In this document: one piece after another, positions 44,941-57,225 of the stretch
How positions within the stretch are numbered: the first letter of the stretch is position 1
Layout: each line of letters begins with the position of its first letter
Source of the DNA: Ciona intestinalis
Lineage: Eukaryota; Chordata; Ascidiacea; Phlebobranchia; Cionidae
Direction: 5' to 3'
Length of the DNA stretch: 64,000 nt
Assembly: GCF_000224145.3 (NCBI RefSeq)
Contig: NC_020173.2
Coordinates: 1,603,435 to 1,667,434, forward strand
Position numbers and translations under genes: made by a program
The notes under the pieces: model-generated
Told to the model about the DNA's origin: nothing
The model's input: only the letters and a program-made list of their open reading frames with translations
Databases searched by the model: none

Positions 44941-47900
44941 TCACGCTGAGCCGTGCTTCACCCGGGAGTAAATATCATCATATATCTGGTCGATGCTGCT
45001 TTCAAATGCAGCGCGTCTTGGTTGGGATGAATATTCGTCCGCCATCTTGTCCCAATATTCACCATTTCCGAGGTATATGCGGTTGCTGAGGGAAAAATCG
45101 TACCAAAAAGTTACAAAATTTTACGGATACAAAAATATGACAGAAATTTAGTTCATTTTTTCGGCCTATCTAGTATTTAAAATGTTGGTATAAAATTAAC
45201 GCTTTATTTCTATATACTAAATGCCGAAAAAATTCACATTGTACATTAGGTCGTAGTAATAACAATACTATTAATAACTTTATTTGTCTCTTCGATTACG
45301 GTAGCGAAGATTTAGCAGTATTTGAAACGAAAAGCGTGGTCGCTATACCTAGCAGACAAACGAGCTATCTATGTTTAATTATTATTAAGTTAAACTTCCA
45401 ATACAAAAAAAGAAACAAAAGTGTGAGTGATGGCTTATAGTAGAAGTAACAAAATATCAGAGTTGCATCTAATTTTATTGTTAACGTTATGGTATTCACC
45501 AACGACAGTAACATATGTATTTAAATTTTAATAAATTACTAATTCACGTAAAACGCATTTGACTGTACAAACAGATTTTAATCAGTTTTACATTTTTTTT
45601 GTAAACGATTTTTCAGTTTGTTTTTATAAAATATTTTTATAGTTTATTTCAATCAAAAATTAAATTAAAATATCTAAACAACGTTATCTTCTAATTAAAC
45701 ACCAGAACTAACAACAAAAATAGATTTTTTTTTACATTTTTATAACTATAAAATACCTAATAAACTTTTTTCATTTAAACACCTAAAAACAGTAACTAAA
45801 AAAAACATTTTTTTCGATTTTTACAGCGAGATCTGGGTATTTACCTGGGCGATATACGGGGACTTGCTTTAGGTGACCTTGGTGACCTGGGTGACGCACT
45901 TCGACTTCTACGTAACCAGTATTTCTCATTTGCTTCAGCGATTGAATCGTCCTGTTAGATTTAGTGATGGGTAAAATAAACATTAAACATGATCATTCTT
46001 TTTATTCTTTATGGGTGAGGTGCTTGCCAAGGACCTTGGATTTAGGCCAAATTTGGCCCATTACCACAACACCCGGAGAACCCTTTTTAGTCTTTCATGC
46101 GACCGGTCGCGACACCGAATCGTCGGACACGTGTTTGTCGCAGCATTCCTTACGATTTACATTTCAACTTTGTGTATGAAGTTAGTTAAAGTTAAACTTA
46201 AATCATAATAATCTGGGCAACTGTGTAAAGCCCTAATTATATTACTTTAAAACAACTTAGATGGCCAATATTACCCCGGGGTAAGATGGGTTACCGTTAG
46301 CACATAATATCCCATGTTACCCAATCGTGCGCTTTTAACAATTAACAACGTTTCTTAGAGTGCTGAGGATAGGCTTAAACAATTCGTAAATATATTCTTT
46401 GTTTACTACCAAATGGAAAGATTAAATAGGATGAAAATATTCCCATCTTACCCCAATTATTACATCGTTAAGAAGTTGTAAGTATACACTCATATGACTT
46501 GTGTTCGCCTTTAGCTGCAATTAAAATAAATACACCACACCAAAAAAACGTATTGGTCAAAATAGAATATGGAAATTCTTACCACGATTCGTGTAGCACG
46601 GGGAGAGATTAGTAAACCACGCACTCGATCTCGTATCTTCTCATATGGCGACTCTTCATTAGCAGTGAATCTATCTCGGAGCGAAGTTCGGAACAGGATT
46701 GAGCTTGGAGTCAGTTTACTAGAAATGTGAAAACAATTGATTTGGTTTCACAAGAAATATTATACACCTTTGGCTGGTAATATCCCGATCGTGTTTTATA
46801 AAATTAACAACGGTCTATGTATCTATGAGAGTCGTGAGACTATGTTTATTTATTCTTAGAATATTCTTTGTTTTACTACCAAATGGGACGAAAAAAAAAG
46901 AATAAAAATGTGTCCCATCTTTCCCCGCCCTATACTGTATTTGTAAAACAATGTAATAGTTTAAGCCAACCTTTTTGTATCAGATCGGTCCAGATCAACG
47001 TCAGCGCCAGAAAACGAGAGATCTCGTTTCGGGGTGAGAGGACGTGGTGTCGACTCCGGTGCGCTCCTAGCGGACGATGGACGGCTGCTGATAGGACTAC
47101 GAAGACGTTGTCGCAACAAAGCGTTGTCTATCAGTTCCTCTGTGTCGGCTGTTGGTTTATTTACAGAAGTGTATAAAACTTCGCCATTTTGCATTTTAGG
47201 CGGGTTTTAAATGTGTAAATTAATATTGTTTTACAAACGTGAATGGTTGGTAACAAATAGGACCACAAACTCACTTTTAAAACGAACACACGCTGCTTTC
47301 CTTCGCCTGCCTCTATCGCTGCCTCTTTCTGATGAACACCTGCTATCACCGACATAATGTAGACCTGACTTTTCTGAACACCTAACTCCGTCCCTCTCTG
47401 GCGACGTATGCAAGCTTATATCTGCTTCTCTATCCCTGTCTCTTATATAAGACTGCAGCTCGAAATTTGCGAATTCTGCCGGTTGTTTTCGCATACAACC
47501 GGCAATAATAGGTCTGTAGTAAGCTGACTTAAGCGCCCTATGCTTCACTTTAGGGTCGAGGTATCGGCACCCCACCCAGCATCCCCCTGGTTTGCTCTTT
47601 ACTGCTCCCTTGCGGCTGGACTGGCTGACTTCTGAACTTGATGTGTCTAAAAAAAGAAATATATTATTGTGGGGGAAGATGGGACACCTTTATTATAAAA
47701 TATTCGAATATCTTCATCGTGTTTTAAATTAACAACGTTCTATTGAGTCTCGCGAATACGATTTTATAATTCTTGGAATTTTCTTTGTTTACAGCCAAAT
47801 GGGACGAGAAAATAGAACGAAAAGGTATCCCATCTTCCCCCACCCTACTATATGACTAATTTATCTTTGCGTGACGGGGCAACAACGGTAGTTCTAACCA

Positions 47901-50900
47901 TATACACACCTCGTACACGTTTACGAGTTACTAAATATATAACTTTATTGTAGATAATTTTTATGTTTTTTTGTCATGTATGACTGAAAAAATAAAAAGG
48001 ATCACTAGGTTTACTCAATTGTCATTAAATCTCTTGCGCAATGCCTCAAACGCCCACAATGGTAGTAGTACCAAGCCTCGAACCTGTAAACTCTTGGCTA
48101 TAGATAAATGTGAAATATCGCCTTGTAATTATTTTAACTTGCCGGACTTTTTTAAGTACTATATAACTGCTTTAAGATATCCTATTACAGCACACATAAT
48201 ATATTGTTCTCATGCAACAAAGTCTAATGTTACCGTCACTGTCAAGTTTTCCATTGTAATCGTCCACACCCGAAAGTCGTTTTGGTCTTCCAGCTGCAAA
48301 AAATACATTAAATTAAATATTAAAATAATGTTCATTTTTGGGCAGCATTTGTATAACTTGTATGTGCGAATATTTTTAGGAAGTTTTACTAAAGCATGAC
48401 ATACGATGTATGATACGGTTTTTTCCAAACGTTTTAGTTTAAACAGTAAAACTATGAATGAATGAATGTAACTTACTTTATCCTTGCGTGGCCGGAAAAC
48501 GACAGTCGTTATAACACGGGTTTAACACCTCGTGCCAGCTTACGAGTTACCATGTATGTTACTTTGTGGGTAGTTATTGTTTTGGGATTTTTTTTTTATA
48601 TATTGCTGTTAATTTGGACAACCCATTAGTGACCACTGGGTTGGAGCAATTGCCGTTAAGTGTCTTGCCCAAGGACGCCCACAATGGTAGCAGCGACGAG
48701 CCTTGAACCCATTACCTCTGCGCTACAGGCAGGCGCGCTAACCACTACGCCACGGCGCTGGTAATCTTTAGTGGTGTCGAAATTATATCAAATATCTTCA
48801 AAACACGGAAAGTTTGTTATGAAAATCGTAGCATACGCTAGAACATCCGCGTTTTATGTTCCTTAATGTTTTTAATTGGACGCATTTCCAATGGTTTAAT
48901 CGTTTTTGAATTAAATCGGATTTAAGTCTAGTTTAAGTTGCGCGAATTGTCAAGTTGTTGCGTCATTATGTTGCAGTGATATTGGATACAGCATATACAT
49001 CAGATTAGTTTTTTTTTTGCGTATTTACATTACGTTCCGAATGCACCTTTAGTAACGTAACTATACAGATAATTACGTTGATAGGCCACTATAAAGATAA
49101 CCCCGAACTTTTAAAGGTTAAACTAAAATATATCATCTTTCCAATAAAAACAAAATAAAGAATAAAACAACACGTATTCTTGACAACAAAATGAAAATAG
49201 CCAATGTATGGGTTCTTATTAATAGAAAAATAACCGATATATGGACGATATTTTGAAGGGCGCTCAGCTGTTGTTAAGTGCACCGTTACTCTGCTATTTA
49301 TCAGTTTAGGTCGACAACGAAAAGGGCGTTTTGAATGGCGATCTTGTGACCGCTATAAAAACAACGCGAATCTAGATAAAAGCGGTCGAGACCGGATCAA
49401 AACAATGGGCGTAGTGAAACTGGAGCGCATAGGGCCGTGTTACATGGCAGAGTATAATGGGATGCCTGTATTCAATTATTGGTCGCCTTATCACAATTAG
49501 TAGTAGGTGTTATATGATACTAAGAAAGAACAACTGAGGTAGTCTATGTGTGAGTTACAAAATAAATAAACCTGTGTACTTTATGTTTCGATTAACTACT
49601 TATTTTGAGGATTTTCAAATTTTAACGGCTCATTTCAAAACCAAACACAAACTAGAGGTGTATAATTTCTAATTTCTTTCGCAATTAAGACAAAAACTGG
49701 TACAGGATAATGTTTAGGGAAAATTGATGAAAAAACACAAGTGCTTACGTGTTTGTTTTCGTCTTAGCGGGGACCTCGTATTTTTAGGCGAGGGTGTTCG
49801 TGTTCGTACCCTGTCTAATGGTGGGGTGAGTGGGGGTAGGGGTGGGGCAGGATGAGACATAGAATCTTCCGCTGCCTGTATTTATAGTGTTTAATAAGAC
49901 AAGTTAAAATTGGTGGAAGATATTGCATAAAATTTAAACCGACAAAATGACTGAAATGTTTTAAATTCTTATGCCAACAAAAAATAATTAACAAACTTAT
50001 ATACTCCTTTTAAAAACGGTAGTAATCTACACTCTACATACTAAAATTTATAGTTAAATCTATTCTTTTGAAATTAACACGTTAATCACATACAAACTAC
50101 ATTACATTTTCCATAAATAATCATAATTGTGTGAACGTAAACTAAAGTCTGGTAAAAAGTAATCGAATTCCTGGGTGACAATGTTATAGTTTTTAAACTG
50201 AAATGTTTTAAAATTAAGCCATATATCTGGACTACAATGTTTGTGTTGAATCTACCAAAAAAATCTGTTAATACCCCTAAGTATTCATAAAAAAATAAAA
50301 TATCATTTTATTCCACCTTTCGAACAACGAATTCTGGTCGTTCCTCGAGATCGGATTTATATGGACGAGCAGATACTGCTGATTCAAACGGATCGTTCAC
50401 TGATAATTGAGCCATCCTCCTCTTTGTGTAAGGTGATGGAGACCTTGCTCTTGATGCGATTGTGGATTGCTGGTATCCTCTGCTTGATGCACATACTGCT
50501 TCTGAACGAAAGCGGCATGATTTTTATTTTTTACCAAAAGTTGGGTTGATTAAAATACAGTTACACTTATATTCTGCTTTTACACAAAACAGAAACGTCA
50601 TGATTATTTTTTACCAAAACGCCGGGTAAATAAAATACAGAATATACAGTTACACCTATACACTGCTTCTGGACAGAAGCATCATTTAATTTTTACCAAA
50701 AGTTGAGGGGATTAAAATACAGTTACACTAGTAGTAGGGTGGGGGGAGATGGGACACATTTTCAATCATTTTTCTTGTATCATTTGGTAGTAAACAAAGA
50801 CATTCTAAGAATTATAAAACCTTGTCCTTACTACCATAGATCGTTGTTAATTGTTTAAAACACAATCAGGATATTTGGACATTATGTGCTAAAGGTGTCC

Positions 50901-53900
50901 CACCTTCCCCCACCCTACTATATATATACTTTTAAAAATAGGTTTCATATGCCTAACATTAAGGTTAACCAAGGACCAGGGTGACATGTTAGATTAAGCC
51001 CAATATTTTAAAATAGGGTGACATTCTATGTTACTGTTTGTCCACAGAAACAAGCAGAGCCAAAGTATATTGCATTTGTCAATTTAATCAATTAGGTTCC
51101 CTATGTTTGACAACTACGGGGTAAACTGCATTTTAGCAATGCCGCCCAAGATTTTACTAACAGATTTAAAAATTATGACACCCATGATATTTTTTTTAAC
51201 GAAAGGAATAAAAAAATTATTTACTGTGACATAAACTTGAACTCCTGGCACGAACTCTGCCTTGTCTTGAAGCATCTTTATTCTTTGTCTTGCTTGGCGT
51301 GGTTCGTTTGTGTGTTGGAACATGGGGTGTGGATGTTTCAATAGGATGCTGGATGGAAAATAATGAACCATTACCAAAACCATTACCAAAATTTTTCTAT
51401 GTTATATATAAGTTAACAGATTAGTGTTTTCTGATTTGACAAAGTAGATGAAATGTACACTACTTCATATGTAATTCAATGCTGCTTTAAAATTGCAGTA
51501 AAAATGTTGCTAAAAATATCTTTTAAAAATATGTTATTAAATACTTATAATTCAATGCTGCTTTAAAATTGCAGCACAAATTTTGCTAAATATATATATA
51601 TATATGCTATCAATTGCGTATTGCATGTGAAATTTCATTTTATTTATAGGCAAGGCCTACAGTGAGAAAGCCAGGTGACCTGGCACCTGACTAAATACCA
51701 TAACACACAGGGATGTAGAAAAAAAACAAATTCCATACCTCTAAGTTAGCATTTCTTAAACTGGGGTAAAAATTTATGACCTACCAATCGAAATTCACAT
51801 CAGTTTGCATCCATCCCATTAAATATAACTAACGTATTGTTTTTTTTTGCTTTTTAAAAAATGTGCCCCGTTTTTTACATTGGGGGTAAAGTAAATCTGA
51901 TAAGCATCTTTGTTAAAAGGGTAAAACATACAAAAAAGTTTAAGAACCACTGGTTTAAATCTAGTTAGATCCATTAATTATCATGTTCAAGTTCAAAACC
52001 ACTCACTTCAAAAGCTGAGTAATTGTTATGTTGAATGGATTCTTCTTTGTTTTCGGTTAATTTACGATTTCTTTTCTCTTTCTTCTTGCTTGATGCTGAA
52101 GATGTGTGAGAAGTAACCGATGTTACCTGTTGGAAAAATGACATAGAGTAAGTAGAGTTGATATAAAAAAGCATGCCGTCGAGGGAAAACCGAAGTAGCT
52201 TATGTCACATTTTTTAAGGTCTATATAAATATGTGAAAAAAACTTTGGTTTTACCTTGATGATATATTCTGTTTTATATGGCCATATGAGTGATGCCCAA
52301 CAGCAGGGTATACCATGGGACCCAGGGGCGCAACCAGGGGGGCTGTTTTGCTGTCATGACAGCCCCCTTTTCCGCAGACACGCACGCAGCCAGAAAGTGC
52401 TAAGACGCACACACACGCGCGTTGCATTTAATATTACATTCGTTCGCTTAAAATTGGAATAACTTTTCGTTCAATTGTTACGTCACTTGTCCTATTGTAA
52501 CGTAACTATTAATTATGACGTTTCATAATATAACAATCTGGAGGAATGTGCTAACTGCACAACCAACCACGAGATCGAAACATCGTGTATGAGCGTCACA
52601 TTTTTACGCTCTGCGCCGGCGTAGGAAATAAAGGAAGACGCATGTGGTAGCATACATTCAACACTTAACAAACGAAGCAATCGTTGTGAATTTATTCTCG
52701 TGAAAAGTGACGTAATAAAACTCTGGTTCTCGTGCGGTGTCATCAAACGATGTTTTTTGGCCTTTGTCCAAGCTCTGCCGGGGCGATACTTTATAATAAT
52801 ATATTACAATTTGTGTTGGTTCCAATTTACTGATAGCGCCGCTCCTCGCACTTNNNNNNNNNNNNNNNNNNNNNNNNNNNNNNNNNNNNNNNNNNNNNNN
52901 NNNATTAAAAGTGTACTTACAGTTAGGTTAACAGTTTATTTTAAACCTAGCTACCTAGTAGATGTAAGTTATTTATTACTTGCTTAAGCAAATACTATTG
53001 CCCTGTTCACTTGAAAGACCATGAAAGCTTTTCATAACTACAACCGTGACCACTACAACATAGTACTACATAGTAGTAAGCTAAGGCATTGTAAGAAGAC
53101 AATACGAAATTTCATGAATAAAGAATGATCACAAAAATCACAAACAACATGAAATATACAATTAAGCATGGCTGAATCATTAGAATTATTTATATTTTTT
53201 AAAGTTTTCAATTTTTTGTTAAGCTAAAACATGTGTTTTGTTAAATTTGTTTATGTAAGTTGGTTTATTGGTTTATCAAAATATTTTGGTATGTTGAAAT
53301 TTGAAATTGTAGGCTATATTCCACACTGAAAAGGTGAAATTAAAAATGTTGTTGAATTTTCAATTTTGTAATAAAAAATTAACCCAAAAAGTATAAACCA
53401 AATTACCTCTTTAATGATGGTTCTAGAAGAGAATTCAAGTTTAGGAGCAATGCCTGGGAAGCTGTATGATCTCTGAAGTAAAACCTCCCTATCTACTCCT
53501 GGGTAAGTGGGGCTGATACGAGGCGTGGGGAATAAAAACTCACGCGCGCTGTCTTCGTAAGTTGCAAGCAGCTCACCGCCTAAAAAATTTTTTTTATTTT
53601 TTTCATCTTTTTTTAAAGTTATCGATTTTTTCGTGTATCAAGCGTTAATACTAGATTTGCTAGGGTAATGTTACATTGTCAAACATATGGTGAAACTATG
53701 AATGGAAAACTAGATACTCCTTAAGTGACAACTTTACATATGTTTTCCACAAAAAGAGATAAATATATGAACAAAATTTACCGACACAGTAATGAACCAA
53801 GTTTGTAAAGTAATAACACCATTATTACAAGTGTATTTCAATTCATTAATTAAAACGCTAAAAGGATTTCATGGAATATTAAATTAACATCAGAATAAAG

Positions 53901-55319
53901 ATTTCCTACCTGGATAAGTTAGTTGTACGAGTTCTATACGAACAGATTCACCATCCAATGCATTAGCAATCTGCACTGGATCGGTTGCGTGAGAGAACAC
54001 TTTATCAAATCTCAGCTGTGAGAAAGTTTCCACTTTTAGTATAGATTTATCATATGTGGGTCAGACAGATTAAGTTTTCTTTATTAAAAAACCCTTGACC
54101 TAATATTCCAAAACTAGCATTTGTACATAAACAATATGTATAGTAGGGCAGGAGAAGATGCCACAACTTTAGCACATCTTTTAAATAATTACCGACGTCT
54201 TACCAAATATCTTTATAAACAATTAACAAAAGTTTATGAGAGTCGTGGAAATACAGTTTTATAAAATTTGAAAGTTCATTGTTTACTACCAAATGGGACA
54301 AAACATAGAATGAAAATGTGTCCCATTTTACCCCACCCAACTATATGTATATAAATATTTTAACCCAACTATGTGTATATAAATAGCTTTTTTCGTAGCT
54401 TTGCCCTTATAAATTAGTTCTCTCATATTCACTACCATAGTAACTAGTACAGTGAACAACATAATAAATGAGAAAAACACATTTGGTTTTGAACCACAAT
54501 TTGATAAAAAAAAGGGTTATATATATATATACCTATATATTTGAATTTAAATTTGTGACTTCAGTCATAGTTGACATATTATAAGTAGATATGTTAAGAT
54601 ACAACATTATTTAAAATAGTAATAAAAATCTAGGATTTATTAAACAGCCTAGTATTAGCAAAAGTTAACAACCACTCATTACTGATCCCAATACCTTCTC
54701 ATGGAACAAGAATGGGAACACAGGAGGAGCAGCTTTTGTTCGTTTTCTTTGTCCAAGTAACTCTACATTGAGGAAAACATCTTGCTGTTCGGGTAGAAAT
54801 ACTCCAGGACAAGTAACCTGAGAATATCATATGTTGAAAAAAAATTGTAATTTTTCCTACTAAAATAAGGTGTGTAGTACTATCAACTGTAGTAGTTTAG
54901 TGAACATGTAAGGATATATTTTGGGCAAAAATTAAAGTAATAAATAGTCCTCTATAAAGGTATCTGTACACAGTATCCGGCATGCGAATCCGCTTGTCAT
55001 ATGCAAACCCATTACCGAGTTCCGTATGCAGCGGTGAAATCCTAACAAACAGACAGAACGAACGAATTCCGGATTTTGTGTACAGTCACCTTAATACATA
55101 TTTAAGAATATATATATATAAATTATATATACCTAACATAACCATTGCAAAAAGTGTTTTAAAAATGTGCTACATATGTCTTGTGCAAAATGATATATTA
55201 ATTAACTATACATGACATATTGTCATTGACACACCTAAAAATAATAGTAATGCATTGCAATTACTTACAGCATGAAAATGCACATCCACAACCACCTTCA
55301 AAGCTTTACGTCGTGGCAT
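44941..55319 (-). CDS. SPATA6: SPATA6, sperm connecting-piece protein, 13 exons recognised
   Basis: Exons: 55269-55319, 54695-54817, 53910-54015, 53407-53579, 52007-52126, 51225-51348, 50317-50501, (missing), 48234-48293, 47275-47646, 46971-47148, 46583-46718, 45845-45951, 44941-45085. The N-terminal SPATA6 domain is clear: MPRRKALKVVVDVHFHA, VTCPGVFLPEQQDVFLNVEL, FDKVFSHATDPVQIANAL, GELLATYEDSAREFLFPTPR. It is followed by the family signatures YQQSTIASRARSPSPYTKRR, LFRTSLRDRFTANEESPYEK, and the C-terminal YLGNGEYWDKMADEYSSQP. The protein is at least 626 residues (human 488). It is needed for the sperm head-tail junction in mammals. The exon ending at 50317 closes in phase 0, but the next recognised one needs phase 1, so at least one exon of 3n+1 bases between 48294 and 50316 is unseen. 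The 5' edge of 46971-47148 is uncertain. Confidence 0.9.
45995..46160. mobile_element. SINE-like block in SPATA6 intron
   Basis: GGGTGAGGTGCTTGCCAAGG, GGATTTAGGCCAAATTTGGC and ACACCCGGAGAACCC match 13966-14130 and 15645-15810. Short, without a frame; family unknown. Confidence 0.5.
46275..46462 (-). mobile_element. MITE copy 18, variant subfamily
   Basis: Minus, in the SPATA6 intron between exons 45845-45951 and 46583-46718. Ends GGGGTAAGATGGGTTACCGT and CCCATCTTACCCCAAT. Confidence 0.78.
46757..46938 (-). mobile_element. MITE copy 19, 5'-eroded
   Basis: Minus, in the 252-bp SPATA6 intron 46719-46970. The left terminal repeat is lost (starts TTATACACCTTTGGCTGGTA); the right end CCATCTTTCCCCGCCCTATA is present. 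Confidence 0.75.
47663..47853 (-). mobile_element. MITE copy 20
   Basis: Minus, starting about 16 bp upstream of the acceptor of SPATA6 exon 47275-47646. Confidence 0.88.
47860..48090 (-). mobile_element. Diverged tRNA-derived SINE in SPATA6 intron
   Basis: CACCTCGTACACGTTTACGA, then CGCCCACAATGGTAGTAGTA and CCTCGAACCTGTAAAC, in the same order as the full copy at 48458-48762 but more decayed. Confidence 0.5.
48458..48762 (-). mobile_element. tRNA-derived SINE, best copy
   Basis: On the minus strand the 5' head reads GCGCCGTGGCGTAGTGGTTA with an A-box (TGGCGTAGTGG) and a B-box (GGTTCAAGGCTC) about 40 bases further on. These are the internal Pol III promoter of tRNA genes. Then comes a body of about 200 bp and a CATT-repeat tail at 48458-48470. 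It may be the published Ciona composite SINE (Cics-1), not confirmed here. It lies in the SPATA6 intron that should hide the missing exon. Confidence 0.75.
50733..50932 (+). mobile_element. MITE copy 21
   Basis: Plus, in the SPATA6 intron 50502-51224; intact ends. Confidence 0.92.
52326..52853. mobile_element. Possible hAT-type end cut by the assembly gap
   Basis: CAGGGGCGCAACCAGG at 52323-52338 resembles terminal repeats of many animal hAT elements. It is followed by GGGGGCTG ... CAGCCCCC, a short hairpin. The far end would lie in or beyond the N run. Weak; recorded as a candidate only. Confidence 0.25.
52854..52903. other. Assembly gap (50 N)
   Basis: Within the SPATA6 intron between exons 52007-52126 and 53407-53579. 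Confidence 0.97.
54139..54345 (-). mobile_element. MITE copy 22
   Basis: Minus, in the SPATA6 intron 54016-54694, with about 10 extra internal bases (TTAAATAATTACCGACGTCT). Confidence 0.85.
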
Positions 55320-55423
55320 TTTGTTTTGTTTCAATCAGTAGATAGTCTGTATAATAAACAACATTGGATTGAGCTTGCATTGGATTGAGCTAGTTAAGAA
55401 TTCACCAGCTACTTTATATACGC

Positions 55424-55680
55424 CCAGTCTGCAGAGTATGGCAGTTCCTGACGAGATCTCGCGCGTGTAAGACGGTTATTTTTCGCGTGCGCGCGTGCTA
55501 TCATTAAAAATCTGAGTGCGAAGCATGTACATTTTTAAGCCACGTTAGGAAATCTTACTTAATTTAATACGTATTTTTTTCTTTGTTTAATTAATTGGCG
55601 TGCGTGGGACAAATTGTGGCGTGCATCACCAAAAGTCTGTAAAAAAATCGCGCGTGCACCTGCCATACTCTGCAGTCTGG
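55424..55680. mobile_element. hAT-like MITE with 8-bp target duplication
   Basis: 257-bp element upstream of SPATA6. Terminal inverted repeats of 21 bp with one mismatch: CCAGTCTGCAGAGTATGGCA at the left, TGCCATACTCTGCAGTCTGG at the right. It is flanked on both sides by ATATACGC (55416-55423 and 55681-55688), a perfect 8-bp target duplication as made by hAT transposases. The interior is noncoding with CGCGCGTG runs near both ends. The perfect duplication indicates a recent insertion. Confidence 0.88.
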
Positions 55681-55688
55681 ATATACGC

Positions 55689-56121
55689 TAAACGACAAAT
55701 GTAAAGCCTTTTTTTCTCAAAAGTCACAGAATAGTTCTATTTGTATATCACCAATACATTAATATTACACGTATATACCTGGCCTAAGGTCTTGAACCGT
55801 TTCCGCACTAAGATAGTACGTTTATGTTTGTTGTATAACAGCCGTTTCTTTGCAGCACACACTGTTTAATCAAAACCAAACAAACTAGTATTGATGAATA
55901 ATCATCATTAACTACAACCACCAATTCTGGATCTGTTTTAATACAAGAAAAAAAACAATTTTAAGTGTATATAATATATCGTATATATATATATTAAAAA
56001 AAAAACTAATTTTGCTAACTTATTTTTTAAAAGTAATAAACTACAGCACTAACTCTTAAGCTATAAATCACTCACAAACTATTAAATTGTTTAACTGTAA
56101 ATTGTCTCGCCTTTATCTCTC
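55689..56121. other. Intergenic region upstream of SPATA6
   Basis: AT-rich, with poly-A tracts at about 55950 and 55995 and a TA microsatellite near 55985. Nothing else seen. Confidence 0.4.
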
Positions 56122-56265
56122 TTTAAGTCAGGGGAAATTTGAACTTACAAAAACTACACAACCGACTTGTGCAAATCCACATCTTAAATTTACCGGTTCT
56201 CCAGCACAGAAAACAACCATAGAAATCGATGTTAATTGTAGCGGTTACTGTGATATCAATGTGGA
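56122..56265 (+). CDS. Possible exon fragment running into the assembly gap
   Basis: After a pyrimidine-rich acceptor-like stretch (TTATCTCTCTTTAAGTCAG) an open plus-strand frame reads GKFELTKTTQPTCANPHLKF, then TGSPAQKTTIEIDVNCSGYC and DINV, where the N run begins. The Cys pattern, N-glycosylation site (NCS) and codon make-up look like an extracellular protein. No family recognised. It could also be chance. Confidence 0.28.
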
Positions 56266-56540
56266 NNNNNNNNNNNNNNNNNNNNNNNNNNNNNNNNNNN
56301 NNNNNNNNNNNNNNNNNNNNNNNNNNNNNNNNNNNNNNNNNNNNNNNNNNNNNNNNNNNNNNNNNNNNNNNNNNNNNNNNNNNNNNNNNNNNNNNNNNNN
56401 NNNNNNNNNNNNNNNNNNNNNNNNNNNNNNNNNNNNNNNNNNNNNNNNNNNNNNNNNNNNNNNNNNNNNNNNNNNNNNNNNNNNNNNNNNNNNNNNNNNN
56501 NNNNNNNNNNNNNNNNNNNNNNNNNNNNNNNNNNNNNNNN
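56266..56540. other. Assembly gap (275 N)
   Basis: A non-round run, probably a sized gap. Confidence 0.97.
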
Positions 56541-56709
56541 TTGTCCAAATTATCAGCCATACATAAAAAAAAAGAAAAATCCCAAAAATATAATCACCCA
56601 CAAAGTAACATACATCTCGTAAGCTGGCATGAGGTGTTAAACCCGTGTAATAACGACTGTCGTTTTCCTGCCACGCGAGGATAAAGTAAATTACATTCAT
56701 TCATTCATT
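56541..56709 (+). mobile_element. SINE 3' part next to the gap
   Basis: Reads TTGTCCAAATTATCAGCCAT ... GTAAGCTGGCATGAGGTGTT ... TTTTCCTGCCACGCGAGGAT and ends in an ATTC-repeat tail (56695-56710). The head lies in the gap. Confidence 0.65.
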
Positions 56710-56946
56710 CAACGTACTACAGTGACTAGCAGAGTTCGTATATAAACATGTCATGTTTATATAAGGACTCTTGTGGCTAGCATTCAATTATGGAGATATA
56801 TTTGCTTTTATTTACAGTTGTTTGCTTTTATTTACATACTGGCAGAGATATTCACATTTCAGTTATTAAATTTAATACCGTTTATTTCAATGAAAGAGGT
56901 ATAGGCCTATCTGTTTGACAAATCACTGTATGCTGATAAATATAAT

Positions 56947-57145
56947 ATAGTAGGGTGGGGTGGGGGAAGATGAGACAGATTTTTATTCTATTTTCCCGTC
57001 CCATTTGGAAGTAAACAAAAAACAAGAATTACAAAACCGTGTCCTCGCGTCTCCCATAGACTGTTTTAATGGTTTTAAACACGGTCAGGATATTATGATA
57101 TTATGTTCCAGAGGTGGTGTCCCGTCTACCTCCACCGTACTATAT
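56947..57145 (+). mobile_element. MITE copy 23
   Basis: Plus, 80 bp beyond the stop codon of the transporter gene. Left end has a GGGGT duplication. Confidence 0.88.
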
Positions 57146-57225
57146 GAAAGATCATTGCATAAGAAATCGAAGATGCACGTTAGCTTAAACAGAGATTGAA
57201 CCTTTTCTAGTTTAAAACAATCCAG

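Noticed and set aside
49828-49862. G-rich run resembling a G-quadruplex
   Set aside because: The repeated GGTGGGGTGAGTGGGGG-type sequence may be a MITE terminus remnant; no further support for a functional structure.
56087-56700. Frames of 145-159 residues spanning the N run
   Set aside because: Most of their length is unknown bases; only 56122-56265 is kept as a weak candidate.
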